A DNA stretch of 64,000 bases from the NCBI GenBank assembly GCA_030429495.1, contig JAUIFH010000001.1, positions 434,001-498,000 of the forward strand. The letters run 5' to 3'. Below, piece by piece: positions 9,128 to 19,124 of the stretch (positions are counted from its first letter, which is position 1; each line of letters starts with the position of its first letter). The notes under the pieces are model-generated. The model did no database searches and was not told the origin of the DNA. It was given only the letters and a program-made list of their open reading frames with translations. Made by a program: the position numbers and the translations under genes. The stretch is from Alphaproteobacteria bacterium. GTDB taxonomy: Bacteria > Pseudomonadota > Alphaproteobacteria > Rhodobacterales > Rhodobacteraceae.

Positions 9128-10252
9128 ATGCAACGCGTCAAGTTCATCGATCGGATGGCGCAAGGTAAACTCACGCGCCGTGAAATGCTGCAATCCGCGG
9201 GCGCCTTTGGCGTCGGCCTCGCGGCCCTGCCGCGCAAGGCCAAGGCGGCGGGTGGACCGCTCACCTGCCTCGAATGGGGCGGATATGATGAAGAGGGCTA
9301 TATCGGGTCCTACGTCGCCAAGCACGGAGCGCTGCCCGACTTCTCGATCTTCAGCGGAGAAGAAGAGGCGCTGGCGAAGGTGCGCGCGGGCTTCGCGGCC
9401 GATGTCATGCACCCCTGCAACTACTCCGTCAGTCGTTTCGTCAATGCGGGTCTCGCCAAGGAAATTGACACGGCACGGCTGTCGAACTGGGCCGATGTGT
9501 TCCCGTCGCTTCAGACCGCCGAGGGCGTCGTGCTCGACGGCAAGGTCGTGATGGCGCCGGCGGATTGGGGCAACTCGTCTATCGCCTATCGCAGCGACCT
9601 GATCGACCCGGCCTTTGCCGCCGATCCGAGCTGGTCGATCTTCTATGACGAGGCCTATTCCGGAAAGGTCTCGATGCTCGACAACGAGCTGGTCATCCAG
9701 ATCGGCGCCATGGTGGGCGGGATGCCGTATGGCGAGGCCTACAACCTTTCGGGCGATGCGCTTGCTGCCGCGGCGAAGGACTGGGGCACCAAGGGCGTCA
9801 ATGTCTCCCGGTTCCTGTGGACCGATGCGTCTGAGGTGCAGCAGGCGATGGCATCGGGCGAGATCGTCGCTGCCTACGCGTGGAACGACCTTGTCAAAAA
9901 CCTGAAGGCAGAGGGTATTCCGGTGGAATACGCGGTGCCGAAAGAGGGGATGTTCACCTGGTTCTGCGGCCTCACGCTTCTCAACTCCGGGAAAGCCGAC
10001 GAGGCGCTGGCCTACGATTTCATCGACGCATGGCTCAGCCCGGAAACGGGCAAGTACCTGATCGAGGCGTCCGGCTACGGCCACGCCAACCGCAAAAGCT
10101 TCGAGATCGCCGATCCCGCCGAAGTCGCAGCGATGGGTATTTCCGACCCCGACGCGCTCATGGCATCTGCCGTGCTTTTCCTCACCCCGACGGACGAGGT
10201 GCAGGTCGAACAGAACCGGGTCTGGGGCGATATCAAGGCGTTGAAGATGTAA
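9128..10252 (+). CDS. ABC transporter substrate-binding protein, polyamine type (second system), Tat signal
   Basis: A 374-residue periplasmic binding protein. The Tat-like leader carries RR at residues 17-18 (LTRREML) and an alanine-rich stretch ending 'KAKAAGG'. The mature part starts 'PLTCLEWGGYDEEGY', a PotD/F-type opening. An AGAGG lies six to seven bases before the ATG. It heads a four-gene importer operon read away from the amidohydrolase. It is the same fold type as the binding protein at 3230 but clearly divergent, so the two importers probably have different ligands. Confidence 0.85.
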   Translation: MQRVKFIDRMAQGKLTRREMLQSAGAFGVGLAALPRKAKAAGGPLTCLEWGGYDEEGYIGSYVAKHGALPDFSIFSGEEEALAKVRAGFAADVMHPCNYSVSRFVNAGLAKEIDTARLSNWADVFPSLQTAEGVVLDGKVVMAPADWGNSSIAYRSDLIDPAFAADPSWSIFYDEAYSGKVSMLDNELVIQIGAMVGGMPYGEAYNLSGDALAAAAKDWGTKGVNVSRFLWTDASEVQQAMASGEIVAAYAWNDLVKNLKAEGIPVEYAVPKEGMFTWFCGLTLLNSGKADEALAYDFIDAWLSPETGKYLIEASGYGHANRKSFEIADPAEVAAMGISDPDALMASAVLFLTPTDEVQVEQNRVWGDIKALKM

Positions 10253-10263
10253 GACGCCGGACG

Positions 10264-11172
10264 ATGTCCGCAGGTTCCACGCGCACTGGTCTGTCGCTGC
10301 TGTCACCGGCCTTCCTGGTGATGGCGGCGACGCTGCTCGCCCCCGTCGTCGCACTGGTCGTCATGTCGTTCTGGAGCCAGTCCGGCTTCGACATCGACCG
10401 CAGCTTCACGCTGAAGAACTACGCCCGGCTGGTTGAGCCGGGCGAAGGCGTGGTCTGGTATGGCATTCGCTTTCCCTTCGCCTATCCGGTGCCGGCGGTT
10501 CTGATGATCAAGTCGCTGGCGATGTCCTTCGTAGCGACGATATGCGTGATCGGCCTTGCCTGGCCGATGGCCTATTTCCTTGCGTTCCGCGTTATCCGCA
10601 ACAAGGCGATGTGGATCATCCTTCTGACAATCCCGTTCTGGACCAGCTACCTGTTGCGGGTCTTTTCGTGGAAGATCGTCCTTGGCTTCAATGGTGCGAT
10701 CAATTCCGGGCTGATGTGGCTGGGCATGATCAAGGAGCCACTGGAATTCCTGCTCTACAACCCGGTCGCCGTAATGATCACTCTTGCGCATAGCTGGATC
10801 GCGTTTGCGGTCCTGCCGATCTATGTTTCGCTGGAAAAGATTGACCGCTCGCTGCTTGAGGCCGCCTCCGACCTAGGCGACAGCCGTTGGACCCGGTTCC
10901 GGCGTGTGACTCTGCCGCTGTCGATGCCGGGCACGATCGCTGCGACGCTTCTGGTGTTCATCCCCACCGTCGGGGATTACGTCACGCCGACGCTGGTGGG
11001 CGGTCCGGGCGGCATGATGATCGGCAGCCTTGTCCAGCAGCTGTTCCTGCGCCAGGACAACGCGCCGCTTGGCGCTGCCGTCTCCATCGTGATGATGCTG
11101 ATCATCGCCGCGCTGGTCGGGCTGTTCCTCTGGCTGATCGGCTATGCCCGGATGCGGAAGAGGATCGGTTGA
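10264..11172 (+). CDS. ABC transporter permease, PotB-like (second system)
   Basis: A 302-residue integral membrane protein starting at the ATG eleven bases after the binding-protein stop. It has about six hydrophobic segments and the EAA loop 'EAASDLGDSRWTRFRRVTLPL'. Its stop TGA shares one base with the next ATG (TGATG), so the two permeases are translationally coupled. It forms a heterodimeric channel with the following permease. Confidence 0.9.
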   Translation: MSAGSTRTGLSLLSPAFLVMAATLLAPVVALVVMSFWSQSGFDIDRSFTLKNYARLVEPGEGVVWYGIRFPFAYPVPAVLMIKSLAMSFVATICVIGLAWPMAYFLAFRVIRNKAMWIILLTIPFWTSYLLRVFSWKIVLGFNGAINSGLMWLGMIKEPLEFLLYNPVAVMITLAHSWIAFAVLPIYVSLEKIDRSLLEAASDLGDSRWTRFRRVTLPLSMPGTIAATLLVFIPTVGDYVTPTLVGGPGGMMIGSLVQQLFLRQDNAPLGAAVSIVMMLIIAALVGLFLWLIGYARMRKRIG

Positions 11173-11971
11173 TGCGGCGGGTCGATCTGCTGGTTCTCTA
11201 TGCCGTGTTCTTCGTGCTGTTCCTCTACGGCCCGATGCTTCTCATGCCGCTCTTTTCCTTCAACGACGCGAACTTCGCGACCTTCCCGCTGAAGGGGTTC
11301 ACCACCCGCCACTACACCGGGATGAGCGCGAACACGTCGATGATGACGGCACTGCGGAATTCGTTGCTGGTGGGAACGGCGGTATCGGTGGTCGCGACCG
11401 CGCTCGCATTGCCCGCCGCGCTTGCCCTCACGCGTTACCGGGTGCCGGGCGGCGGGGCGATCCTGTCGTTCATGATGCTGCCGCTGGTGGTGCCCTCGAT
11501 CGTGCTCGCGGTCGGCTTGCTTGTCGTTGTCCTGCGTATCCTCGGGATTCCGCTGTCGCTCTGGACCGTCGCCGCAGGGCACCTGATGCTTTGCATCCCC
11601 TTCGGGATGACTGTCCTCATGTCGCGTCTGGAAGGCTTCGACCGCAGCCTTGAGGAAGCGTCCCGTGACCTTGGCGCCGGCGGGTGGGGCACGTTCCGGC
11701 GCGTGACCCTGCCCCTGGCCGCGCCGGGGGTTATCTCCAGCCTGCTCCTCTGTTTTATCATCTCTTTCGATGAATTCGTCATCTCGTTCTTTCTGACCGG
11801 CACCGACAACACGCTGCCGGTATTCCTGTTCTCGCAGTTGCGGTTCCCGAACCGGCTGCCGAGCACTCTGGCGCTTGGTTCGCTGATCCTCGTCGGTTCC
11901 GCTGTGTTGGTTATCCTTGCCGAGATCCTGCGAAAACGCGGTGTCGCATCTGACAATCCCGGAGACATTTG

Positions 11972-11972
<1 letters not shown>
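11172..11972 (+). CDS. ABC transporter permease, PotC-like (second system)
   Basis: A 266-residue inner-membrane protein with about six hydrophobic segments. The EAA motif is 'EASRDLGAGGWGTFRRVTLPL', followed by a 'SFDEFVISFFLTG' stretch characteristic of PotC/PotI subunits. It is linked by one-base stop/start overlaps to the permease before it and the ATPase after it, so the four-gene operon is fully coupled after the binding protein. Confidence 0.9.
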
Positions 11973-13066
<1,094 letters not shown>

Positions 13067-14233
13067 TGCGGAGGATTGTCTTCGCCGGTTTCCGAAGTGG
13101 GATGGGCGCGCCCGTGACCGGACCGAAAAGGTGCCGGTCGATCGGTGCGAGGGTCTCGTGGATTGCCGCCCTTTGATCAGGTGGTAGAGCGGCGGCCAGT
13201 CTGACGGCCGCCCGGCGCATTGCCGCCGCGTCTCCGCGACGCGCCGCCCGTACAAGCCGTGCGCGCTCTGCATCGGGACGCAGATCGTTCAGGCGGCGCA
13301 GGAGTTCCGCGCGACTGCGCGGACGCCAGTCTGCGCCAAGGATCAGAAAGGGCAGGACGAGGCCAAGCGTGAAGCCCAGCACCGGGTACTCGAACCCGGT
13401 GAATTTCGATTGCCATGCGGCGGTCACCGCCGCGTCCGGCGCGGCGGCGTAGCCGATAGGCGTCGCCTTCAGCACGACGTTGCCGGCGGTCTGTGCGCCA
13501 GTGTCGAAATAGGGGATCTGGATTTCGGGGATCACGCCCCGCTCTCCGGTTTTCGGCCGAAGCGACCACTCCCAGACCACAGTGGTAAGCGGGCCGAGTG
13601 GCGTCAACTCCGTGGTCCGTTCCTCCGGTGAGGCGAACGAGATCAGCCAGGCCGCCCGAATCTGCGGCTGCGGCGGGAGCATCTTCGTCGTCGCGCCGAG
13701 GGCACGAAGAACGACCCGCCGTTGCACCGTCTCGCCCAACGGCAACGCTTCCGGTGCTGCGCTCCAGTCATCGGAAAACTCGATTGCGGCAACTGGCAGC
13801 CATGGCTGGCCCAGGGCCGGGCGCACGGATATCGGGACGGCCCCGGACCGCACGACGTGTTCGGCCCGCCCGCCCGATGGCGTGACGATCGTCAGCTTGT
13901 GGCTGATTTCCGGGAAGGACAGATCGCCGCCGCGCTGTGGAAATATCGCGATGCGGCGGCGCATCACCTGTGTCGGCAGGCCGTCCACCTGCTCGACCGT
14001 CCATTGATCGCGGGCCAGTTGGACCCAGTCGAAGCTGCGGCTGCGGGGAATCGTCAGGTCCTGGAGGGCAATCGTCACGCGGTAGTCGCCACGGAGTGTC
14101 GCGAGCAGCATCTGGCCTTCGACAGGCGCGGGTCCGTGCGGGTCGAGGATGAGCTGAAGCCGCGCCTTTTCCGCCGGTAGAACGTCTTGCGCTGCAGCGG
14201 GACAGGCCAGAATGAACACGAGCAGGATCAGCC

Positions 14234-14872
14234 TTACCACGGCGACGGCTCCATCGGTATTGCAAGCCCCTCCTCCAGCCGACGCTCATGTTCGGCGGCG
14301 AGGCGCTTTGTCAGGTATTCGCCCGGCGCATCGGCCAGCGTTTCAAGCCAGTTGGCATCGGCGCCCACTGTGCGGGCATCGACCGGGCGGCGGGAATTCA
14401 CCTCTGCCACGAGGGTCGGTGCAGTCGGATCGTCCGCATCGAAGCCGGCGACGTTCGCACCTGCATCGACAAGGAGCCGGTCTATGCGGCCGTGCCCCAT
14501 CGCCTCGCCGATCACCGGCTCCACCAGCGCTGCGACGATGTCCCTGTTGCGACGCGCCTCGGCGTCCCATCGGTCGGCGAAAAGCACCGCGTCGTAGTAG
14601 GCAACGGCGAGCGCGTATTCGCCGGTCGTCGCAAGCGTCGCCGCGCGGTCGTAGGTCGCGCCACGGCCGATTTCGCGGAAGATGGCGTCTGCCTCGGCAT
14701 GGCGCCCGGTGCGGTAGAGCGCGGCCCCGCGTGCGCCCTGATCGTTTGTCAGGGCGAGCGTCACGCGCGGCAGGCCAGCGAGGGACGCGAAGCGTGCAAG
14801 CGTCGGTGCGCCGGCGAACGCCAGAAGGGCCAGCGCCGAGGCGGCGAGCGCTATGGTCAGGGCGTGCCTCAT
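14234..14872 (-). CDS. TPR-type BatC/BatE-like or MxaK-like protein
   Basis: A 212-residue protein starting at ATG 14872, which overlaps the preceding VWA stop by ATGA. The N-terminus is one hydrophobic segment (about residues 4-25, probable signal anchor). It is followed by helical repeats (GAALYRTGRHAEADAIFREIG; TGEYALAVAYYDAVL) resembling tetratricopeptide repeats. A protein of this size and type accompanies the two VWA proteins in Bat and mxaRSACKL operons and probably acts as a periplasmic scaffold. The assignment rests on context plus repeat-like helices. Confidence 0.6.
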   Translation of the reverse strand: MRHALTIALAASALALLAFAGAPTLARFASLAGLPRVTLALTNDQGARGAALYRTGRHAEADAIFREIGRGATYDRAATLATTGEYALAVAYYDAVLFADRWDAEARRNRDIVAALVEPVIGEAMGHGRIDRLLVDAGANVAGFDADDPTAPTLVAEVNSRRPVDARTVGADANWLETLADAPGEYLTKRLAAEHERRLEEGLAIPMEPSPW

Positions 14873-15804
14873 GCCGCCACTCTCCGCCGGAATAGGAGAA
14901 GCGCCGGGATCAGCGCTGGCCACAGGAACCAGCGCCCATGATCCTCGAACAGGAGTGCCGCGATCTCGGCATCGGCGCCGAGGCGGCCCGGCCTTTCGAG
15001 CAGAAAATCCGAAAGAGCCGCCGTGTCGGTTCCGTCGATCAGAACACCGCCCCCTGCCTCGGCAATCCGGGCCATCGACTGCCGGTCCGGGGCGGGCATT
15101 CCATAAACCTCGCCGGAGGGGGAAACGTAGACGGCCGAGACACGCACGCCGTCCTCGCGAAGCGCACGTGCCGCGTGTTCGGCCTCGGGCCCGAGGCCGC
15201 CACCATCCGACAGGACAATGATATCCGCCGCCCTTGCGTCCGCTTCGATAAGGACCCGCCGCGCCAGCGTCAGCGCCCGGTCAGGGCGGCTGCCTGCGAC
15301 GGGCAGTGTGTCGGGTCCGAGAACCGACACGATGGTTTCAAGCGCCGAAGGGTCGGAGGTGGGCGGGCTGACCAGATAGGCGTCGCCCGCGAACAGTGCG
15401 AGTGCGACCGGGCGGGTGCCGGCCCCCGCCAGAATGAGCGAGGCGGATGCCTTGGCATCGTCTAGATTGCCGCCCTCGGTCATCGACCGCGACAGGTCGA
15501 TGAGGAGGAAGACGATCTCGTGGTTGCGAAAGGTTGGTGCGCCGTGGTTGCGGGTGGCAGGTCCCGCAAGACCCAGCGCCGCGAGGGCCGCTATCGCCGC
15601 CAAGTACGACACTGTGCCGGTGCCACGAGGCGCCTGCACGTGGCCCCGGGCTGCCAGAAACTCCAGAAGATGCGGTTCGACGATGTTCCGCCAGCCGGCC
15701 AGCGACCGCCGGTGAAGGAGGACGAGAATGGCAAACCCGGCCACGGCCGGCGCCCCCACCAGCCAGACGGGCCGGAGCAGGATGATATCGCCAAGCGCAG
15801 TCAT
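14869..15804 (-). CDS. VWA-domain protein, BatB/MxaL-like
   Basis: A 311-residue protein with two N-terminal hydrophobic segments (about residues 12-30 and 66-82), a von Willebrand A domain, and a C-terminal hydrophobic segment. The metal-ion-dependent adhesion site reads DLSRS (D103, S105, S107), with a later 'VLSDGGG' Asp. Such paired VWA proteins sit in the inner membrane facing the periplasm and work with MoxR ATPases in maturation of partner enzymes. It overlaps both neighbouring genes by ATGA. Confidence 0.8.
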   Translation of the reverse strand: MTALGDIILLRPVWLVGAPAVAGFAILVLLHRRSLAGWRNIVEPHLLEFLAARGHVQAPRGTGTVSYLAAIAALAALGLAGPATRNHGAPTFRNHEIVFLLIDLSRSMTEGGNLDDAKASASLILAGAGTRPVALALFAGDAYLVSPPTSDPSALETIVSVLGPDTLPVAGSRPDRALTLARRVLIEADARAADIIVLSDGGGLGPEAEHAARALREDGVRVSAVYVSPSGEVYGMPAPDRQSMARIAEAGGGVLIDGTDTAALSDFLLERPGRLGADAEIAALLFEDHGRWFLWPALIPALLLFRRRVAA

Positions 15805-16757
15805 CCGGCGTCTTTTCGGGACAGGGCGAGTGCGAGGAAGGCACAGGCGAACGCCGCCGAGGCAGGCCAGACCCAGTAGCTGTGCCAGAGCCTGACGGGC
15901 GGCGCCTTCGACGGGCTCGGCTCAAGCGCGTCGATGGCGGCCATGACGGCCTGTAGTTCAGCCGCGTTACGCACCCGGAACATTCGGCCGCCGCTCTCTT
16001 CTGCGATCAGGCGCAGCGTGGCGGCATCGACCGCGTCGTGCGCGCCGGGATTGCTTTCAAGATCGTCGGGTCCGAGAGCGATCGTGTGGATGCGGATATC
16101 CATGCCGTCCGACAGGACGGCGACATCCTCTGGCGCGACGCTGCCGGTGGTGTCGACACCGTCGGAAAACAACACGACGACGCGGGAACTTGCGTCTGAC
16201 GCTCCCAGCCGGCGCAGCGCGAGACCAAGCCCGTCGGAAATTGCGGTGGATTTGCCCGAGATGCCGATGACTGACTCCGTCACCGCCCTTGCGACAGAAG
16301 CCGTGTCACTCGTCAGCGGCGTGGCGACATAGGCGCGGTCACCGAAGACGACGAGGCCGACCCTGTCGCCTGCGCGTCCCTCGACAAACTGGGCGCCGAC
16401 CCGCTTGACCGCATCCAGCCGCGATGTCCGCTGCCCGTCGAGGTCGAAATCCTCCTTCTCCATCGAGCCGGACAGGTCGAGCGCCAGCATGATGTCGCGA
16501 CCGGAGACAAGCTGGTGTTGCAGTGTCCGCATCTCTCCCGGGCCGGCGAGCGCCACAACGATGCAGAACCAGATCACGGCAGGAAGGAGGCGCTGCATTC
16601 GCGACCGGTGCACCGACCTCGGGGCAGGCACGATTCCAGCGGCGATGGCGGGCGGAACCCGCAGCGCGCCCGTCATCGCCGCACGCGGCGGCAGCATGAA
16701 AAATGCAGCAACCGGCAGGGGCAGGAGAAGAAGCAGTGCAGGGTGATCGAAGGTCAT
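15801..16757 (-). CDS. VWA-domain protein, BatA/MxaC-like
   Basis: A 318-residue protein with hydrophobic segments near residues 8-22 and 59-72. Its VWA domain has a complete MIDAS (DLSGS, D94/S96/S98; 'LTSDT'; 'FSDGVDTTG'). A C-terminal hydrophobic anchor (YWVWPASAAFACAFLALAL) ends the protein. It is the paralogue of the following VWA gene but with a more canonical metal site. The start overlaps the preceding small gene by ATGA. It probably works with the MoxR ATPase on a metal- or cofactor-loading step of an exported enzyme. Confidence 0.82.
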   Translation of the reverse strand: MTFDHPALLLLLPLPVAAFFMLPPRAAMTGALRVPPAIAAGIVPAPRSVHRSRMQRLLPAVIWFCIVVALAGPGEMRTLQHQLVSGRDIMLALDLSGSMEKEDFDLDGQRTSRLDAVKRVGAQFVEGRAGDRVGLVVFGDRAYVATPLTSDTASVARAVTESVIGISGKSTAISDGLGLALRRLGASDASSRVVVLFSDGVDTTGSVAPEDVAVLSDGMDIRIHTIALGPDDLESNPGAHDAVDAATLRLIAEESGGRMFRVRNAAELQAVMAAIDALEPSPSKAPPVRLWHSYWVWPASAAFACAFLALALSRKDAG

Positions 16758-17140
16758 GCGCGCCGCTCCCGCGTACGGGCTGCGTCCAGAATCGCGCGTT
16801 CGAGAACCGCCGGGTCCATCGTGCCGCGCGGATCGTAAAGCGCCGCATTGAGGCCATCGGGGCGTTGCAGCTTCCTGTCGGGGTCGAGGCTTCGTAGCAA
16901 CGAAGCGAGGCCTAAGATCCGCTCAGGCAACGGGGAGCGGGCGAGGGTCGCGATCCTGCGGCGGGCGGCTACGCCGGGACGCTCGCGCGCGATGAAGAGC
17001 GGGCGCAGGACCTGCCGCGCAGCCATCCCCACGAGGATACCGATCAGAAGCGCCACGAACCCGTCGCGTGGCCCGAACGTTGCGAATTCTGCCGGCAGAC
17101 GGATCGGTGCAAGAAGTGCCTGAAGCTCGTCGGGCGTCAT
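16754..17140 (-). CDS. Small single-TM protein of the MoxR operon (DUF4381-like)
   Basis: A 128-residue protein with one hydrophobic segment (about residues 28-48, 'FVALLIGILVGMAARQVL') and a basic cytoplasmic tail. Its size, single membrane span and position between the DUF58 and first VWA genes match DUF4381-type proteins of MoxR/Bat operons. It overlaps both neighbours by ATGA. No catalytic motif is visible; it is probably a membrane adaptor. The name rests mostly on gene order. Confidence 0.6.
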   Translation of the reverse strand: MTPDELQALLAPIRLPAEFATFGPRDGFVALLIGILVGMAARQVLRPLFIARERPGVAARRRIATLARSPLPERILGLASLLRSLDPDRKLQRPDGLNAALYDPRGTMDPAVLERAILDAARTRERRA

Positions 17141-17994
17141 GGATCGTTCCCCGCGAAGAGGTTCTCGCGGCCGGCATGGACCTCCAGCACCCTCGCGCCG
17201 CGATCGGTGAATGCCTTGAGCGTTTGGCCCTGCGCGCCGGTCAGCCGCCCCCAGCGGACCGCACCGGCCGCGTCTGCGAACGGGAGCTCGCGCGCGGGTG
17301 GTGTGGATTGCACCGCGTCCATCACCGCCATCACGACGATCCGCACCCTTGGGCGGAGCCGGTCCAACACATTGGCGAGATCGTCGCCTGGATCATCGAG
17401 CCCGCTGGCCAGCACCAGTGAACTACCGCGCCGGGCCAGACGGCCAACCCGTTCGAGCGCGGTATCGAGCGGTAAGGTCGCCGCCGGGGCAGGGGCTGCG
17501 AGCGCGCTGGAATGCGCCCCTTCGAGCATGGTGGCGATCCCCGGCATGGCGGCGTCGCCCGACCGCAGGCGGAGAAAGTCGATGCCGGCGTCCGAGAGCG
17601 TCACGAGGCCGATCCTGCCGCCGGCGTCGATGGCCTGCCATGCGGCGATTGCCAGTGCTTCGGCCGCCGCGACCGAACGAAGGCGGCGGAGGCTGCCCCA
17701 GAACATCGAGGTGCGGAAATCAGCGACCAGAAGCGCGGTTTCGTCCTCTTCCTCGTGATAGGTGCGGACATGGGGTTCGCCGGTCCGCGCGGTGGCAGCC
17801 GCATCGACGTTGCGCAGGTCGTCGCCTTCGGTGAAATGCCGCAGGTCGTGTATGTCGAGGCCAAGGCCCCGCTTCCGACCCGCGAGCACGCCGGCCCGGT
17901 CGGCGCTGCGGCTGGCGAAAACCGCGTTCCGGGCGGCATGGCGCAAACCGAGAAGCCGCGCCGCGGACAGGTCGATCCCGTCGCGGGCGGTCAT
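17137..17994 (-). CDS. DUF58-domain protein (MxaS-like)
   Basis: A 285-residue cytosolic protein. ATG 17994 was chosen because it overlaps the moxR stop by ATGA, though the frame stays open further upstream. The hallmark DUF58 block 'TEGDDLRNVDAAATARTG' lies near residues 56-72, followed by a VWA-like region. There the expected DxSxS reads DFRTSM (D92, T95?, S96), a shifted or incomplete metal site. DUF58 proteins accompany MoxR ATPases and correspond to MxaS in methanol-oxidation clusters. Confidence 0.8.
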   Translation of the reverse strand: MTARDGIDLSAARLLGLRHAARNAVFASRSADRAGVLAGRKRGLGLDIHDLRHFTEGDDLRNVDAAATARTGEPHVRTYHEEEDETALLVADFRTSMFWGSLRRLRSVAAAEALAIAAWQAIDAGGRIGLVTLSDAGIDFLRLRSGDAAMPGIATMLEGAHSSALAAPAPAATLPLDTALERVGRLARRGSSLVLASGLDDPGDDLANVLDRLRPRVRIVVMAVMDAVQSTPPARELPFADAAGAVRWGRLTGAQGQTLKAFTDRGARVLEVHAGRENLFAGNDP

Positions 17995-18983
17995 AGCGGC
18001 ATGACGGAACGCAGCGCGTCCGCCACGATCGCGCGGGCGCTGTCCCCGTCTGCGCGCGCGCGCCATGTCGGCACGAGCCTGTGGGCAAGAACATCCGGCG
18101 CGAGGTCGGCAACATCCTCTGGCAGTACGAAGTCGCGCCCCCGGAGGAAGGCGCGCACCCGCGCCGCGGCGGCGAGAAAGAGGGTGCCGCGCGGCGATAC
18201 CGGGTATTCGACGCGCGCACCGATCCCGCCGTCCATGCGCCGCGTCGTCATGACGAGCTGCACGATATAGTCCTTGATCGCCGGTGACAGGTGGACTCCG
18301 CCCGCCGCCCGACGCAAGGCGGCGAGCGTCTCGTCAGACAGCCGGGTGCCGATCGGTGCTACCTCTCCCAGCTCCTCGGTCTCGACCAGGTCGAGGATGC
18401 GCATTTCGGTCTCTGCGTCGGGCATCCCGACCGTGACGTGGAAGAGAAACCGGTCGAGCTGTGCCTCGGGCAGCGGAAATGTGCCTTCGTGTTCCAGCGG
18501 ATTCTGCGTCGCGATCACGAGGAATCCCGGCGGCAGGGATCGGGTCTGCCCGCCCGCCGTCACCTGACGTTCGGCCATTGCCTCCAGAAGCGCGGATTGC
18601 ACTTTCGGCGGGGCGCGGTTGATCTCGTCGACCAGAACGAGCGTGTTGAAGATCGGGCCGGGCAGGAAGTCGATTTTTCGATGGTTCGGGTCGAAGACCT
18701 GGGTGCCGGTGATGTCGGCAGGCATCAGGTCGGGCGTGCACTGGATGCGGGCGAAGGTGCCCTCTATCCCCGATGAAAGGCGCCGCACCGCGCGGGTCTT
18801 GGCCAATCCCGGCGCGCCCTCGATCAGGACATGGCCGCCGGCCAGAAGCGCGATCATGAGCCGTTCGACCAGCGGCGCCCGCCCGATCAGGCCGGCCTCG
18901 ATCTCGGAGATGAGCTTCCGGGCCGGCTCCGCCAGCCGTGCAATGTCTCTGTCGGTGTCCGCAGCCGCCCCGGTTTCCATCAT
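17991..18983 (-). CDS. MoxR-family AAA+ ATPase
   Basis: A 330-residue ATPase with Walker A GAPGLAKT (about residues 57-64), Walker B LVLVDE with the MoxR-typical 'INRAPPKVQ' (115-129), sensor 1 'FLVIATQNPLEHEGTFPLPEAQ', and a C-terminal lid domain. The start is fixed by GGGAGGAACGGGG before ATG 18983; the frame continues upstream only as antisense of the kinase gene. MoxR proteins are chaperone-like and activate VWA-associated enzymes; the founding member matures methanol dehydrogenase. It is first in a seven-gene operon and is divergent from the sensor kinase. Confidence 0.92.
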   Translation of the reverse strand: MMETGAAADTDRDIARLAEPARKLISEIEAGLIGRAPLVERLMIALLAGGHVLIEGAPGLAKTRAVRRLSSGIEGTFARIQCTPDLMPADITGTQVFDPNHRKIDFLPGPIFNTLVLVDEINRAPPKVQSALLEAMAERQVTAGGQTRSLPPGFLVIATQNPLEHEGTFPLPEAQLDRFLFHVTVGMPDAETEMRILDLVETEELGEVAPIGTRLSDETLAALRRAAGGVHLSPAIKDYIVQLVMTTRRMDGGIGARVEYPVSPRGTLFLAAAARVRAFLRGRDFVLPEDVADLAPDVLAHRLVPTWRARADGDSARAIVADALRSVMPL

Positions 18984-19124
18984 CCCCGTTCCTCCCTTGC
19001 CGGAAGGCTCGCACCCTTCCCGCGCCCCGAACAGGGCAAATTGCCTGATCTGCCACCACAAGGCTTGCCAGATGACGGGAAAAGCCTTTCCCTGAGGATG
19101 ACTGGCCGGAACGGTGGGAAACGG

